This document shows positions 32,169 to 40,035 of a DNA stretch of 53,717 nt, piece after piece; the stretch's first letter is position 1; every line of letters starts with the position of its first letter. The notes beneath the pieces were generated by a model, which saw nothing but the letters and a program-made list of their open reading frames with translations, had not been told where the DNA came from and did not search any database. The stretch comes from an uncultured Oscillospiraceae bacterium (GTDB taxonomy: Bacteria; Bacillota; Clostridia; Oscillospirales; Oscillospiraceae): NCBI GenBank assembly GCA_934655875.1, contig CAKUHB010000016.1, positions 1-53,717 on the forward strand, read 5' to 3'. Position numbers and translations under genes: made by a program.

Positions 32169-32943
32169 TATTTATAACGCCCTGTTTGCCTTCGCGCCCG
32201 CGTATATGAAATACGACTGGGACAACGTCGGCCTGCTCTGCGGCCATTTTGACGCGCCGGTCACGACCGTCCTCGTCGCGCTCGACCCGATGCCGGACGT
32301 CATCGAGGAAGCGAAGGCCGTGGGCGCACAGTGCATCGTGACGCACCATCCGCTCATTTTCGATGCGCCCAGAGCCATCAACGACGAAAGCTACACCGGC
32401 CGCTGCATCCTGCTGCTGGCGGAAGCGCACATCGCTGCGATCAACTTACATACGAATCTCGATGTCTGTCCCGGCGGCGTGAACGACGTGCTGGCCGGGA
32501 CGCTGGGATTGACGGCCGTGTCCGTCCTGAACCCCATCGGGCAGGATGCACAGGGAAGGCCCTACGGCTTGATCCGCACCGGCAGCGTGCGGGAGCAGTC
32601 TCTTCCGGCGTTTGCCGCGTTCGTGAAGGAAGCGCTCGGCTGCCCGGGATTGCGGTATGCAGACGCCGGGAAGCCGGTGCAGCGCGTGGCCGTCGGCGGC
32701 GGCAGCTGCGGCAGCGCGATCGACGAAGTCCTCGCCGCGGGCTGCGACACGCTCGTGACGGCGGATCTCAAATACAATCACTTTGAGGAAGCAAAATACC
32801 GCGGTCTGAACCTCATCGACGCAGGCCATTTTGAGACGGAGAATCCCGTCTGTGCGGTTCTGGCGCGCATTCTGTGCGAAGCACTGCCGGACATGCGCGT
32901 CCTGCGCTCCAATGTGCATAAAGATGAGACGCAATTTCTATGA
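32152..32943 (+). CDS. Nif3-like dinuclear metal-centre protein
   Basis: 263 aa. Family residues for the metal site are visible: THHPLIF (His pair), NLHTNLDVCPGGVND, TADLKYNHFEEA, and the C-terminal LIDAGHFETENPV. Members are hexameric metal-binding proteins of uncertain enzymatic role (GTP cyclohydrolase-I type 2 has been suggested). It lacks the PII-like insert of longer homologues such as YqfO (about 370 aa). Translationally coupled to trmK. Confidence 0.92.
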   Translation: MTTVRDIYNALFAFAPAYMKYDWDNVGLLCGHFDAPVTTVLVALDPMPDVIEEAKAVGAQCIVTHHPLIFDAPRAINDESYTGRCILLLAEAHIAAINLHTNLDVCPGGVNDVLAGTLGLTAVSVLNPIGQDAQGRPYGLIRTGSVREQSLPAFAAFVKEALGCPGLRYADAGKPVQRVAVGGGSCGSAIDEVLAAGCDTLVTADLKYNHFEEAKYRGLNLIDAGHFETENPVCAVLARILCEALPDMRVLRSNVHKDETQFL

Positions 32944-32948
32944 AACAG

Positions 32949-32978
32949 TTGATTTCTGACTGTCAGCTGTGATAAAAT
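32949..32978 (+). promoter_or_regulatory. Promoter of yebC
   Basis: TTGATT (32949-32954), 18 bp, TAAAAT (32973-32978), 35 bp before the ATG. Confidence 0.6.
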
Positions 32979-33013
32979 GACAAGAGATATTGTAACGAAG
33001 GGAAGAACACCAC

Positions 33014-33751
33014 ATGTCCGGACATTCCAAGTGGCATAACATTCAGAAAACCAAGGGCGCGCAGGACGCCAAGCGCGCAGCCGCCTTTACGAAGATCTCC
33101 AAGGAAATGATCGTAGCCGTCAAAGAGGGCGGCGGCGTTGCCGACCCGGCGTATAACTCCCGTCTGGCGACCGTCATCACCAAGGCCAAGGCTGCCAACA
33201 TGCCGAACGACAACATCAAGCGCGTTCTGGAAAAAGCGGCGGCTGCCGGCAGCGGCGATAACTATGAATCCATCACCTACGAAGGCCACGGCCCCTGCGG
33301 CGTCGCCGTCATCGTTGAGACCATGACCGACAACCGCAACCGTACCGCGGGCAGCGTGCGCCACCACTTCGATAAATACGGCGGCAGTCTCGGCACCAAC
33401 GGCTGCGTCAGCTGGTCGTTCGACCGCAAGGGCGTCATCGTTATCGACAACGAGGACGAGGATCTGGACGAGGATACCGTCATGATGGATGCGCTCGATG
33501 CAGGCGCGGCCGATTTCCAGCCCGAGGACGGCTGCTTCACCGTCTACACCGATCCCGACGACATCAACACCGTCGCCAAGGCGCTCGAGGACAAGGGCTA
33601 CAAGTTCGACTCCGCCCAGATCGAAATGGTCCCGCAGACCTACCAGAAGCTCGAAAAGCAGGAAGACCGCGACAACATGGAAAAAATGCTCGACCTGTTC
33701 GAAGACGATGACGACGTTCAGAACGTCTGGCACAACTGGGATCAGGAATAA
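33014..33751 (+). CDS. yebC: YebC/PmpR family protein (TACO1-like)
   Basis: 245 aa, full length, begins MSGHSKWHNIQKTKGAQDAK. Members act as transcription regulators or help ribosomes through proline stretches. Its last 11 codons (NVWHNWDQE and stop, with flanking bases) form the 33-bp attachment site of the integrative element that follows: the same 33 bp recurs at 38398-38430. Because the element brings an identical 3' end, the protein is unaltered, but the natural terminator is now 4.7 kb away at 38463-38500. Confidence 0.96.
   Translation: MSGHSKWHNIQKTKGAQDAKRAAAFTKISKEMIVAVKEGGGVADPAYNSRLATVITKAKAANMPNDNIKRVLEKAAAAGSGDNYESITYEGHGPCGVAVIVETMTDNRNRTAGSVRHHFDKYGGSLGTNGCVSWSFDRKGVIVIDNEDEDLDEDTVMMDALDAGAADFQPEDGCFTVYTDPDDINTVAKALEDKGYKFDSAQIEMVPQTYQKLEKQEDRDNMEKMLDLFEDDDDVQNVWHNWDQE
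33719..33751 (+). repeat. attL-like 33-bp direct repeat (3' end of yebC)
   Basis: CAGAACGTCTGGCACAACTG... to the TAA of yebC, identical over 33 bp to 38398-38430 and diverging immediately on both sides (TT/CC before, TTGAA/GTGCG after). Confidence 0.92.
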
Positions 33752-33844
33752 TTGAATTATTTCGACATAAAATCAACTGGTTTTCAATAAAAACAATGGG
33801 ATTTCAGAACGAATAAAATTGAAATTGCGATATACATCCCGCCC

Positions 33845-33881
33845 GTTGTGACATACGCCGCTCCTTGCGTTGCGACATACG
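33845..33881 (+). repeat. Arm-type direct repeats beside the integrase gene
   Basis: GTTGTGACATACG (33845-33857) and GTTGCGACATACG (33869-33881), 24 bp apart. A third TGTGACATAC lies at 38294-38303 near the other end. The arrangement fits recombinase arm-binding sites. Confidence 0.55.
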
Positions 33882-33896
33882 AAAGGAGAGCATAGC

Positions 33897-34790
33897 ATGA
33901 AAATCAGCACAGCAGTAAAAGAGTACCTGATAGAGATTGAGGTTCGGAAGTTTACCCCGAAGACGATTCGGAGTTACCGGAACAACCTCAATCTCTTTTT
34001 GCGCTTTTGCGGAGAAGAAGCGGACGTGACGGAAATCGAGGACGTATCACTTGCTGTGGTGCGGCAATTCTCGCGCTTTATGAGCGAGCGGGGAAGAAAA
34101 GGAAGCTATATCAATGGGCTTCTGAAAGTGGCAAAGGCGTTTATCCAGTACTGCTATGAGGAAGGCTATGGCGGCTTCAACACACGTAAAAACTTCAAAT
34201 GGTGCAAACAAGACAAGGCTGTGATTCTGGCGTTTTCGGTTGCAGATGTGCGCCAGATGCTTCGTTCCTGCAAAGGCTGCGATTTCATGCAGATACGCGA
34301 TGCGGCTATTCTGACCATGCTGTTTGAAACGGGAATTCGCTGCTGGGAGCTGTGCTGTATCCGAAAGCAGGACATTCATGACGATTTTATTATCATTAAC
34401 GGCAAAAACCACAAACAGAGAGTCGTTCCGGTTACGCCTGTTCTGCGGAAAGCTATGCTGCGGTATGAACAGTGTGCGGCGCAGTATTTCACGCTGAAAA
34501 ACACAGAGGATTATTATTTTCTTTCCTTTCACGGCAGACAGCTGACAAACTCAGCGGTTGAGCATATCATTAAGCGACACGGAGAGGGAATAGAAGGCGT
34601 ACGCGTTTCTCCGCATACCTGCCGTCATTTTTATGCCCAACAGCAGATCAAAATGGGAACCGACCTCTACACAATTTCCCGCCTGTTAGGCCATGAGAAT
34701 GTGCAAATCACGCAAACCTATCTGAACAGCCTGCGTGACACTGACGTGATTCAAATTGCAAAACAGAAAAGTGTGCTGATGAGTATGTAA
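33897..34790 (+). CDS. Tyrosine recombinase/integrase of the yebC element
   Basis: 297 aa. N-terminal SAM-like core-binding domain (VRKFTPKTIRSYRNNLNLFLRF), C-terminal catalytic domain with all expected residues: R138 (ETGIRCWEL), K160 or K163 (NGKNHKQ), H240-x-x-R243 (PHTCRHF), H266 (LLGHENV) and nucleophile Y275 (ITQTYLN). Start at 33897 behind AAAGGAG. XerC/D-like in size and form, but its position against the 33-bp repeat marks it as the element's own integrase. Confidence 0.93.
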   Translation: MKISTAVKEYLIEIEVRKFTPKTIRSYRNNLNLFLRFCGEEADVTEIEDVSLAVVRQFSRFMSERGRKGSYINGLLKVAKAFIQYCYEEGYGGFNTRKNFKWCKQDKAVILAFSVADVRQMLRSCKGCDFMQIRDAAILTMLFETGIRCWELCCIRKQDIHDDFIIINGKNHKQRVVPVTPVLRKAMLRYEQCAAQYFTLKNTEDYYFLSFHGRQLTNSAVEHIIKRHGEGIEGVRVSPHTCRHFYAQQQIKMGTDLYTISRLLGHENVQITQTYLNSLRDTDVIQIAKQKSVLMSM

Positions 34791-34883
34791 ACGCCCGCTC
34801 ATGCGGTGCAGACGGCGGGACAGGATATAGCTGTTCTGAGCGGGAAAGCTATGTTAATAATCGGGAAAATTTGAGAAATAGAG

Positions 34884-34917
34884 AAGGCAGGGGGAAATGT
34901 ATCCTCTGCCTTTTCTT
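34884..34917. terminator. Terminator between integrase and lipoprotein gene
   Basis: Stem AAGGCAGGGGGA against TCCTCTGCCTT with G-T pairs, then TTTTCTT on the plus strand; the minus strand could also use it for the convergent lipoprotein gene. Confidence 0.55.
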
Positions 34918-34955
34918 GTGTATTTTATATCGATTTTGAATTGAGACTGAGACAA

Positions 34956-35699
34956 CTATTGTGCCTCGCCGTTCACAATTGTGAAAATTTCACCGCCATA
35001 ACAGTCATCCATAATGAATGTGCAGTCAACGTCATATGCCTTTGTTCCGCTTTCATAAAAGTCTTTGCAAATTTTTTCACAGTTGCTTTTGATGCTTTTT
35101 ATAAAACTTTCTGCGATTGCGGGATAGAGAAAATAAGCAGACGATGCTTCGGCGTTCATAACCATTTCAATGATGTAGTTTCGATTTGCCCGATCAAGTG
35201 TATATGTTACTTGATTCCCAGAGAAACTTCCGTCAATGATTCCTTTCATCAACGCTATATTCACGTTATTCTCTAATTCATCAAAAGCAAGTGAATCTAT
35301 GGCGGCAATAGCCTCGGCGAGGATATCTGAGTTGCAAACTAATTTTTGCTCATCTGCATTCAGGCTAGCATAAATATTCTGCGCCTCAGAAACAAGATCC
35401 TTGTCGAGATAGGTTAATTCTGCCAAATCTCCAATTTGGTCAATAGCTTGCTCAACTTTGCATATTCTCAATTGTGACTCCGCAGCAACTAAGTCGGTAA
35501 TATTGTCAACCTGTGCTTTGTCCTTTTCGGATAGCAATTCAAATGCGCTGCGAGCATTGATGATTTTTTCTTCTTTTTCAACCGAGACTGTGCCAATTCC
35601 TTCAATGGATTTTTCTACTTCTCTAGCATCGCCGCTCTTGCATCCTGTGAGTAAGAATAGTTCAAGAAAAATAAGAATGCAGCATATCAATCTTTTCAT
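34956..35699 (-). CDS. Lipoprotein with two IGxV-type repeat modules (element cargo)
   Basis: 247 aa. Lipobox LLTGC (Cys20) predicts anchoring to the outer face of the membrane. Two modules of about 50 aa follow (IEGIGTVSVEKEEKIINARS at ~33 and IDQIGDLAELTYLDKDLVSE at ~85). The module is an all-helical repeat of the type IxxIGxVxxxxxxxIxxAxxAxxxL, often seen in gut Firmicute surface proteins. The C-terminal ~110 residues (FSGNQVTYTLDRANRNYIIE...) match nothing I recognise. Same strand and same repeat module as the neighbour at 35757-36935, so probably functional partners or paralogues. Function unknown. Confidence 0.8.
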   Translation of the reverse strand: MKRLICCILIFLELFLLTGCKSGDAREVEKSIEGIGTVSVEKEEKIINARSAFELLSEKDKAQVDNITDLVAAESQLRICKVEQAIDQIGDLAELTYLDKDLVSEAQNIYASLNADEQKLVCNSDILAEAIAAIDSLAFDELENNVNIALMKGIIDGSFSGNQVTYTLDRANRNYIIEMVMNAEASSAYFLYPAIAESFIKSIKSNCEKICKDFYESGTKAYDVDCTFIMDDCYGGEIFTIVNGEAQ

Positions 35700-35756
35700 A
35701 TTTACCTCCGATTGCAGGCATTGAATCCGACTTTTCCGAGTGGGATAGGATACAGA

Positions 35757-36935
35757 TCAATACTGCACGCCGTCTACTTGGTCTTTTGTGAAGGTGACGG
35801 TTGTTCCGTCCGTATATTCAATACTTAGATCAACAAGTTTTACAGAAGTGATATCCCAGTTATAAAAATCGCCCCAATGCCACCAGGTTCCTGTTCGCCC
35901 TTCACCTTTCTTAAAAGGGCCGGTATCATAACAACGATTTACTGTACTTTGATCATATTTACCCTTTACAACGTCACCAACGGCATTATAGAACGTGACG
36001 CTAAAGTTTACGTACTTGATAACCTTGTCTGAATTGTTGATATAATTAAAATACAGTTCGACGCCACCGGCGCTGTCAGGCGCGGATACTGCAACTTTTG
36101 TAACACGGATGAGTTGCCGGGCTTCTTCAATCTCTTTTTGTGCTTGCTGTGCATGGACAAGTGCAGCGTATGTTTCCTTTGCTTTGGTCAGTTCTGCGCG
36201 ATTTTCGACTTTGACACGGCTGGCAGTTGGAATGCTATTAAAAGCGTCGCTTGCCGCATCAATGGCAGCTTTGCTGTCAAGCGTGACGTTCCCGATTGCT
36301 TCGATCGCGGATTGTGCTTTTTCAATCTTAAGCTGGGTCAATGTTTCTTCAGCGGTAAACAAAATGTCCCGGTTTTCGATTTTCTGCTGAATACTCTCAT
36401 CAAATTTATTATAGGTTTCTACCGCCAAAGTAACTGCTTCCTCGTTTTCCAGTGTCACAGTTCCAATTTGGTTGATTGTATCTGTGACAGTCTGGATTGC
36501 CATCTGTTCAAAAGTTTCCTCTGCCGAAAAGAGTGCATCCTTGTTTGAAACGTCAGACTGAAGCTCGGGGGCAAGTCGTTCAAACGCTTCACGAGCCATG
36601 TTTATTGCATTTCCACTGTCAATTGTAACAGTTTTGATATCTTGAATCTTTTTCTCAACCTGCTTGATTTTCTTATCATTCTCTTTTTTGAGTTCAAGGG
36701 CATCGGCATACTGAAGTTTTGCAGTTTCAAGTAGATTGAGATTAGAAACTTTTTCTTTCTGGTCTGTATTAAGTTCTGCAATTGCCTGTTCAGCTGCTTC
36801 GATCTGGGGCCCGCTGTCTATAGTAACCTCGCCGATCTCCTCAATTAGTTTTTCTGCGTGTTGAACCTTGCCGCATCCGCTCAATACGAGACATAGAGCA
36901 AACAATACGGCAGTGATGGATAGCGCTCGTTTCAT
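35757..36935 (-). CDS. Lipoprotein with four IGxVT repeat modules and a C-terminal beta domain (element cargo)
   Basis: 392 aa. Lipobox LVLSGC (Cys21). Four consecutive ~55-aa helical modules begin IEEIGEVTIDS, IQDIKTVTIDS, INQIGTVTLEN and IEAIGNVTLDS, to about residue 275. A C-terminal domain (VTKVAVSAPDSAGGVELYFN..., WWHWGDFYNWDITSVKLVDL) looks like a beta-sandwich of the FxLYD/DUF5780 kind. Likely a stalk-and-head surface protein. Divergent from the XRE gene, with a 36-bp dyad between. No enzyme motif is visible; adhesion, sensing or envelope modification are all possible. Confidence 0.8.
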   Translation of the reverse strand: MKRALSITAVLFALCLVLSGCGKVQHAEKLIEEIGEVTIDSGPQIEAAEQAIAELNTDQKEKVSNLNLLETAKLQYADALELKKENDKKIKQVEKKIQDIKTVTIDSGNAINMAREAFERLAPELQSDVSNKDALFSAEETFEQMAIQTVTDTINQIGTVTLENEEAVTLAVETYNKFDESIQQKIENRDILFTAEETLTQLKIEKAQSAIEAIGNVTLDSKAAIDAASDAFNSIPTASRVKVENRAELTKAKETYAALVHAQQAQKEIEEARQLIRVTKVAVSAPDSAGGVELYFNYINNSDKVIKYVNFSVTFYNAVGDVVKGKYDQSTVNRCYDTGPFKKGEGRTGTWWHWGDFYNWDITSVKLVDLSIEYTDGTTVTFTKDQVDGVQY

Positions 36936-36960
36936 GAATTGTGCCTCCTGACCCTAAAAT

Positions 36961-36996
36961 TAAACTATATAGGCAAATAAATGCTTATATAGTTTA
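36961..36996. promoter_or_regulatory. Large dyad between lipoprotein and XRE genes (candidate operator)
   Basis: TAAACTATATA (36961-36971) and TATATAGTTTA (36986-36996), perfect 11-bp arms around a 14-bp centre. It lies 25 bp upstream of the lipoprotein start and 64 bp upstream of the XRE gene, whose probable -10 is TATACAAT at 37018-37025. Confidence 0.6.
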
Positions 36997-37060
36997 TTAA
37001 ATATTACCATAATAATCTATACAATTCAAGTAATATTTAATTACATGGGCGGTAAATGGA

Positions 37061-37393
37061 ATGGACTATTATGCAATAGGGCAGCGGATCAGAAAATATC
37101 GGAAAGCGAAGGGGCTTTCACAAGAACAGCTTGCAGAAATAGTCGATATTTCAACGACGCATATGAGCCATATTGAAACCGGGAATACGAAATTGAGTTT
37201 GCAGGTGTTTGCTGATTTGGCAGAAGCGCTTCAGGTCAATGTAGATAGTCTGCTGACTGATGTGAATGAAGCCAGCAAGCAACGAGTCTATCAGGAGATA
37301 GCTGATATTCTGGATCGATGCACTCCCGTTCAGGCTCAAGCTTTGAAAGAAATTATCTCTTCAACATGGAATGCAATCAATAAGTATCTATAA
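37061..37393 (+). CDS. XRE-family transcriptional regulator (element)
   Basis: 110 aa. Cro/CI-type HTH at residues 6-60 (IGQRIRKYRKAKGLSQEQLAEIVDISTTHMSHIETGNTKLSL) and a helical C-terminal tail (YQEIADILDRCTPVQAQALKEII). No Ser/Lys protease motif, so it is not a LexA-type cleavable repressor. It probably binds the adjacent dyad and controls the lipoprotein genes and itself. The SD is weak (GGGCGG). Confidence 0.88.
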   Translation: MDYYAIGQRIRKYRKAKGLSQEQLAEIVDISTTHMSHIETGNTKLSLQVFADLAEALQVNVDSLLTDVNEASKQRVYQEIADILDRCTPVQAQALKEIISSTWNAINKYL

Positions 37394-37400
37394 AAAATAT

Positions 37401-37430
37401 CCCCGCAAGAGCAGATCGGCTCTTGTGGGG
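37401..37430 (+). terminator. Hairpin after the XRE gene
   Basis: 12-bp stem CCCCGCAAGAGC/GCTCTTGTGGGG (one G-T pair) with a weak T-tract. Confidence 0.55.
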
Positions 37431-37491
37431 ACTTTGCTTATGGTGCGAACAGAAAGGAGAAAACAGAAACTGCGCAAGGGGGTAATTGCAT

Positions 37492-37608
37492 ATGGTGTGT
37501 GGTGTTGCATGTTGCTGCATGCGTGCATTACGTGTGACGCGGATTAGTATAGACAAATGCGGGGCGGATGGATTTTTGATGTTTGTGTCCAACGAGAAAA
37601 TTCCCTGA
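37492..37608 (+). CDS. Possible 38-aa Cys-rich peptide
   Basis: ATG at 37492 with a good SD (AAGGGGG, 9 nt upstream) opens a 38-codon frame ending TGA at 37606-37608. The product begins MVCGVACCCMRALRV and has five Cys, four of them within the first nine residues. No homologue is recognised, and chance is possible in a 350-bp gap (37394-37744) that otherwise shows no gene. Confidence 0.25.
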   Translation: MVCGVACCCMRALRVTRISIDKCGADGFLMFVSNEKIP

Positions 37609-37744
37609 TGTGATGAAAATACTGCAAAAAGGATCCCAACGTGGGGTGAATTTGAAAAAGAACCGTGCTATTCTCCAAATAGGGCATGTAATTCGATAAA
37701 CCATATTGTTGAAGGATTATCGATGCACAGAAAGGAGAATAAAA

Positions 37745-38266
37745 ATGAACAACTACGGACTACTTATCGAGGCACTAAACCGAATCACAGAAGCCATCAG
37801 TACACGTTCTGTTTTGAGAGAATTTTTCTCAACATTTCTTGCAACAGTTGGCAGCATTGCTGCGGTACTTGCTGTTGAGACAATCAAGGAATACTTTTTT
37901 GCACCGCGCAGAGAATTTAAGCAGCTGCGAAAGAAAGTGAATATCCTGCTTGACTCACACTCGCGCTTTTTTACAAGCCAGATCGATTGCAAGGCGAGAG
38001 ACAATCCCCTAGTAGCAAGGTATAGCAGTGTATCAGAATCTTTGCGTGAACTGGCAATGGAACTTAGGACGTTTACGATAGACGCAAGGGAAAAACAATA
38101 TTACGGAGTAACGGTAACAAGGATTCAGGAAGCGTCCAAACTCCTGATAGGGTTATCCAACGGCTTTTTTACGCCATATGGTTGCCCTGACAATAACATA
38201 AATCAGGAAAACAGAGAAGCAAGTGCGGCAATAAAAGAACTGTTGGGGATTAACCCGAGGAGATAA
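37745..38266 (+). CDS. Hypothetical membrane-associated protein (element)
   Basis: 173 aa. Start at 37745 with AAAGGAG 7 nt upstream. An N-terminal amphipathic stretch is followed by one membrane helix at about 27-48 (FLATVGSIAAVLAVETI), then a charged helical cytoplasmic part (RREFKQLRKKVNILLDSHSRFF..., REKQYYGVTVTRIQEASKLL). No known domain recognised. The lone-helix-plus-helical-body layout is shared by many small effectors of mobile-element defence systems, but nothing here proves that. Confidence 0.7.
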   Translation: MNNYGLLIEALNRITEAISTRSVLREFFSTFLATVGSIAAVLAVETIKEYFFAPRREFKQLRKKVNILLDSHSRFFTSQIDCKARDNPLVARYSSVSESLRELAMELRTFTIDAREKQYYGVTVTRIQEASKLLIGLSNGFFTPYGCPDNNINQENREASAAIKELLGINPRR

Positions 38267-38397
38267 CTCTGCTATACAACATAGCTGAGAAGCTGTGACA
38301 TACTACACAAGGAAAATGCAACTTTGAAGTGTTACAAGTAACGAAAAATGCTTATTTTCACTTATTCCTTGTGTATAAAGCAATTTAAGATAATGCC

Positions 38398-38430
38398 CAG
38401 AACGTCTGGCACAACTGGGATCAGGAATAA
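38398..38430 (+). repeat. attR-like 33-bp direct repeat
   Basis: Second identical copy of the yebC 3' end. After it the sequence continues to a terminator 32 bp away, as expected for the original downstream flank of yebC. Confidence 0.92.
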
Positions 38431-38462
38431 GTGCGCCACTGCGTCAAACCGGAATAATCAAA

Positions 38463-38500
38463 AGAGATCGAGACTGCGCTGTCAGTCTCGATCTCTTTTT
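38463..38500. terminator. Terminator, probably the original one of yebC, shared with galM
   Basis: 14-bp stem AGAGATCGAGACTG/CAGTCTCGATCTCT with T5 on plus and TTTT on minus. It serves convergent galM now; on the plus strand it is the displaced yebC terminator. Confidence 0.85.
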
Positions 38501-38508
38501 GTGTCTTT

Positions 38509-39528
38509 TTATTTCGTGGAGAACGTGAAGGACGTATAGCTGCTGAAGACCTCGCCGGCGCGCAGGATGCAGCTGGGCCACTCCGGATGGTGGATGCTGT
38601 CCGGGAAATGCTGCGTTTCCAGGCAGAATGCGCTGTGGTGGCCGTATTCGATCCCGTTTTTCCCGGTTCGGCGCGCCATATGGTTTGCAGTGTAAAGCTG
38701 GACGCCGGGCTGGTCGGTCGTCAGCTCCATCACGATCCCGCTCTTTTCCGAACGAGCAACGGCGGCAGGATTGCCATTTAAGATCAGGTTGGAGTCATAT
38801 CCGCCGAAGAAGCGGACGGAGGGGTCGTCACTGTCGGCGCGTTCGCCGATGCGGTGCTCGGTCAGAAAATCCATGGCAGTGCCCCGTACATCAGCGATCT
38901 GGCCGGTGGTGAGGCAATCCTCCCCGTTTACAGTGAACCGGTCGGCATTGATCGTGAGAAGCTGATCCTCCACCGTGCCGGCACCGTCAAGATTGAAATA
39001 GCTGTGATTGGTCAGATTGAGAATGGTATCCTGATCGCAGGTGGCCTTATATCGGAGCGTCAGCGTCCGGCCCTGCCAGCCGATGTGCACGCTGACCTGC
39101 ATGCTGCCGGGGTAGCCCTCTTCCATGTCGGGGGACAGGCGGGAGAAGCACACGCCGTCTGCATCCTCCTGCGCCGTCCAGACGTACTGGTCGAAGCCCT
39201 TCAGACCGCCGTGCAGATGGTTTTTGCCGTCATTTACTGCCAGCTGATACGTCTTACCGTTTAACGTAAAGGCCGCGCCGCCGATGCGGTTCGCGAACCG
39301 GCCGACAGTCGCGCCGAGATAGCCGCCCTTTTCCCGATATTCCTCCAGCGTGTCATAGCCCAGCACGATATCCACCGGCTTCCCGTCACGATCCGGAACA
39401 TAAAGCGCACGAATCGTGACACCATAATCCAATACTTCCGCGCGCAGCCCATCGTCAGATTCCAGTGTCCAGCACGTGACGCACTGCCCGTCAGGAAGCG
39501 AACCAAACGGGCGCTTTGAGATGATCAT
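38509..39528 (-). CDS. galM: Aldose 1-epimerase (galactose mutarotase)
   Basis: 339 aa, normal length. Interconverts alpha and beta anomers of aldoses. Family marks: GATVGRFANRI, NHLHGGLKGFD (catalytic-type His), NLTNHSYFNL (second His), and GVQLYTANHM; the base Glu is probably in AFCLETQHFPDSIHH. No signal peptide. The start at 39528 is set by GAGAGG 8 nt upstream, and a promoter lies at 39563-39591. Monocistronic. Confidence 0.94.
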   Translation of the reverse strand: MIISKRPFGSLPDGQCVTCWTLESDDGLRAEVLDYGVTIRALYVPDRDGKPVDIVLGYDTLEEYREKGGYLGATVGRFANRIGGAAFTLNGKTYQLAVNDGKNHLHGGLKGFDQYVWTAQEDADGVCFSRLSPDMEEGYPGSMQVSVHIGWQGRTLTLRYKATCDQDTILNLTNHSYFNLDGAGTVEDQLLTINADRFTVNGEDCLTTGQIADVRGTAMDFLTEHRIGERADSDDPSVRFFGGYDSNLILNGNPAAVARSEKSGIVMELTTDQPGVQLYTANHMARRTGKNGIEYGHHSAFCLETQHFPDSIHHPEWPSCILRAGEVFSSYTSFTFSTK

Positions 39529-39562
39529 AGCTTTTACCTCTCTATGTCTAGTGTATGCTTTG

Positions 39563-39591
39563 ATGCTACTCATTTTTGCACGGGTTGTCAA
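39563..39591 (-). promoter_or_regulatory. Promoter of galM
   Basis: Minus strand TTGACA (39586-39591), 17 bp, TAGCAT (39563-39568). Confidence 0.65.
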
Positions 39592-39747
39592 GAAAAAAGT
39601 ATTGGACGAAATTGCATGAGGAAAGGATACTTATATGCAATATCAAGACTTCGCCGAGAACGCAAGCGTTCGCTTGAGTTTTGGGCGCGATTTCGTTGAC
39701 ATGTTTTTTCGAGGGACGCATATGCTCTGCGTAAGGGGGTGTGCAGC

Positions 39748-40035
39748 ATGAAAAAACCGGAGGGGAAATGCGGAAAAGAACGGGGAGCGGAAGCGGCGCA
39801 GGCGGGGGCGATGGTCTCGCGGCTGTATCTGATGCTTGCGCTGGTCCTGCTGGTGCTGACGCTCAAGACGTGCGTTCCGGCGGTCGGCGCGGTGGTCTCT
39901 CGCGCGGCGGAGACTGCGCGGCAGACACGGACTGTGCAGGCGTTTGCCGCGCTGACGGAGCGGCTGCACGAAGGAGAAGCCGTACAGCAGGCGCTGTCCG
40001 GCTCGTTTGAAATTCTGACCGGTGCCGGCGATTGA
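39748..40035 (+). CDS. Small single-helix membrane protein upstream of an M50 protease
   Basis: 95 aa. Charged start (MKKPEGKCGKERG), one membrane helix at about 25-44 (YLMLALVLLVLTLKTCVPAV), and a ~50-aa outer or forespore-side helix. AAGGGGG SD 10 nt upstream. It overlaps the protease gene by 14 nt. No homologue recognised. In Bacillus, spoIVFA (a membrane partner) precedes the protease spoIVFB; this could be a reduced partner by position only. Confidence 0.65.
   Translation: MKKPEGKCGKERGAEAAQAGAMVSRLYLMLALVLLVLTLKTCVPAVGAVVSRAAETARQTRTVQAFAALTERLHEGEAVQQALSGSFEILTGAGD

Larger units (their letters stand above)
33719..38430. mobile_element. Integrative element inserted in the 3' end of yebC
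   Basis: About 4.7 kb between perfect 33-bp att repeats. Contents: tyrosine recombinase next to attL, two minus-strand lipoproteins, an XRE regulator, a possible small peptide and a small membrane protein. Base composition is clearly richer in A+T than the flanks. I see no replication, mobilisation or excisionase gene and no phage structural gene, so it is either a satellite-type island needing a helper or a decayed element. TGTGACATAC-type repeats lie inside both ends. Confidence 0.9.

Noticed and set aside
33719..38430. Prophage
   Set aside because: No capsid, terminase, portal, lysis or replication genes; too small.
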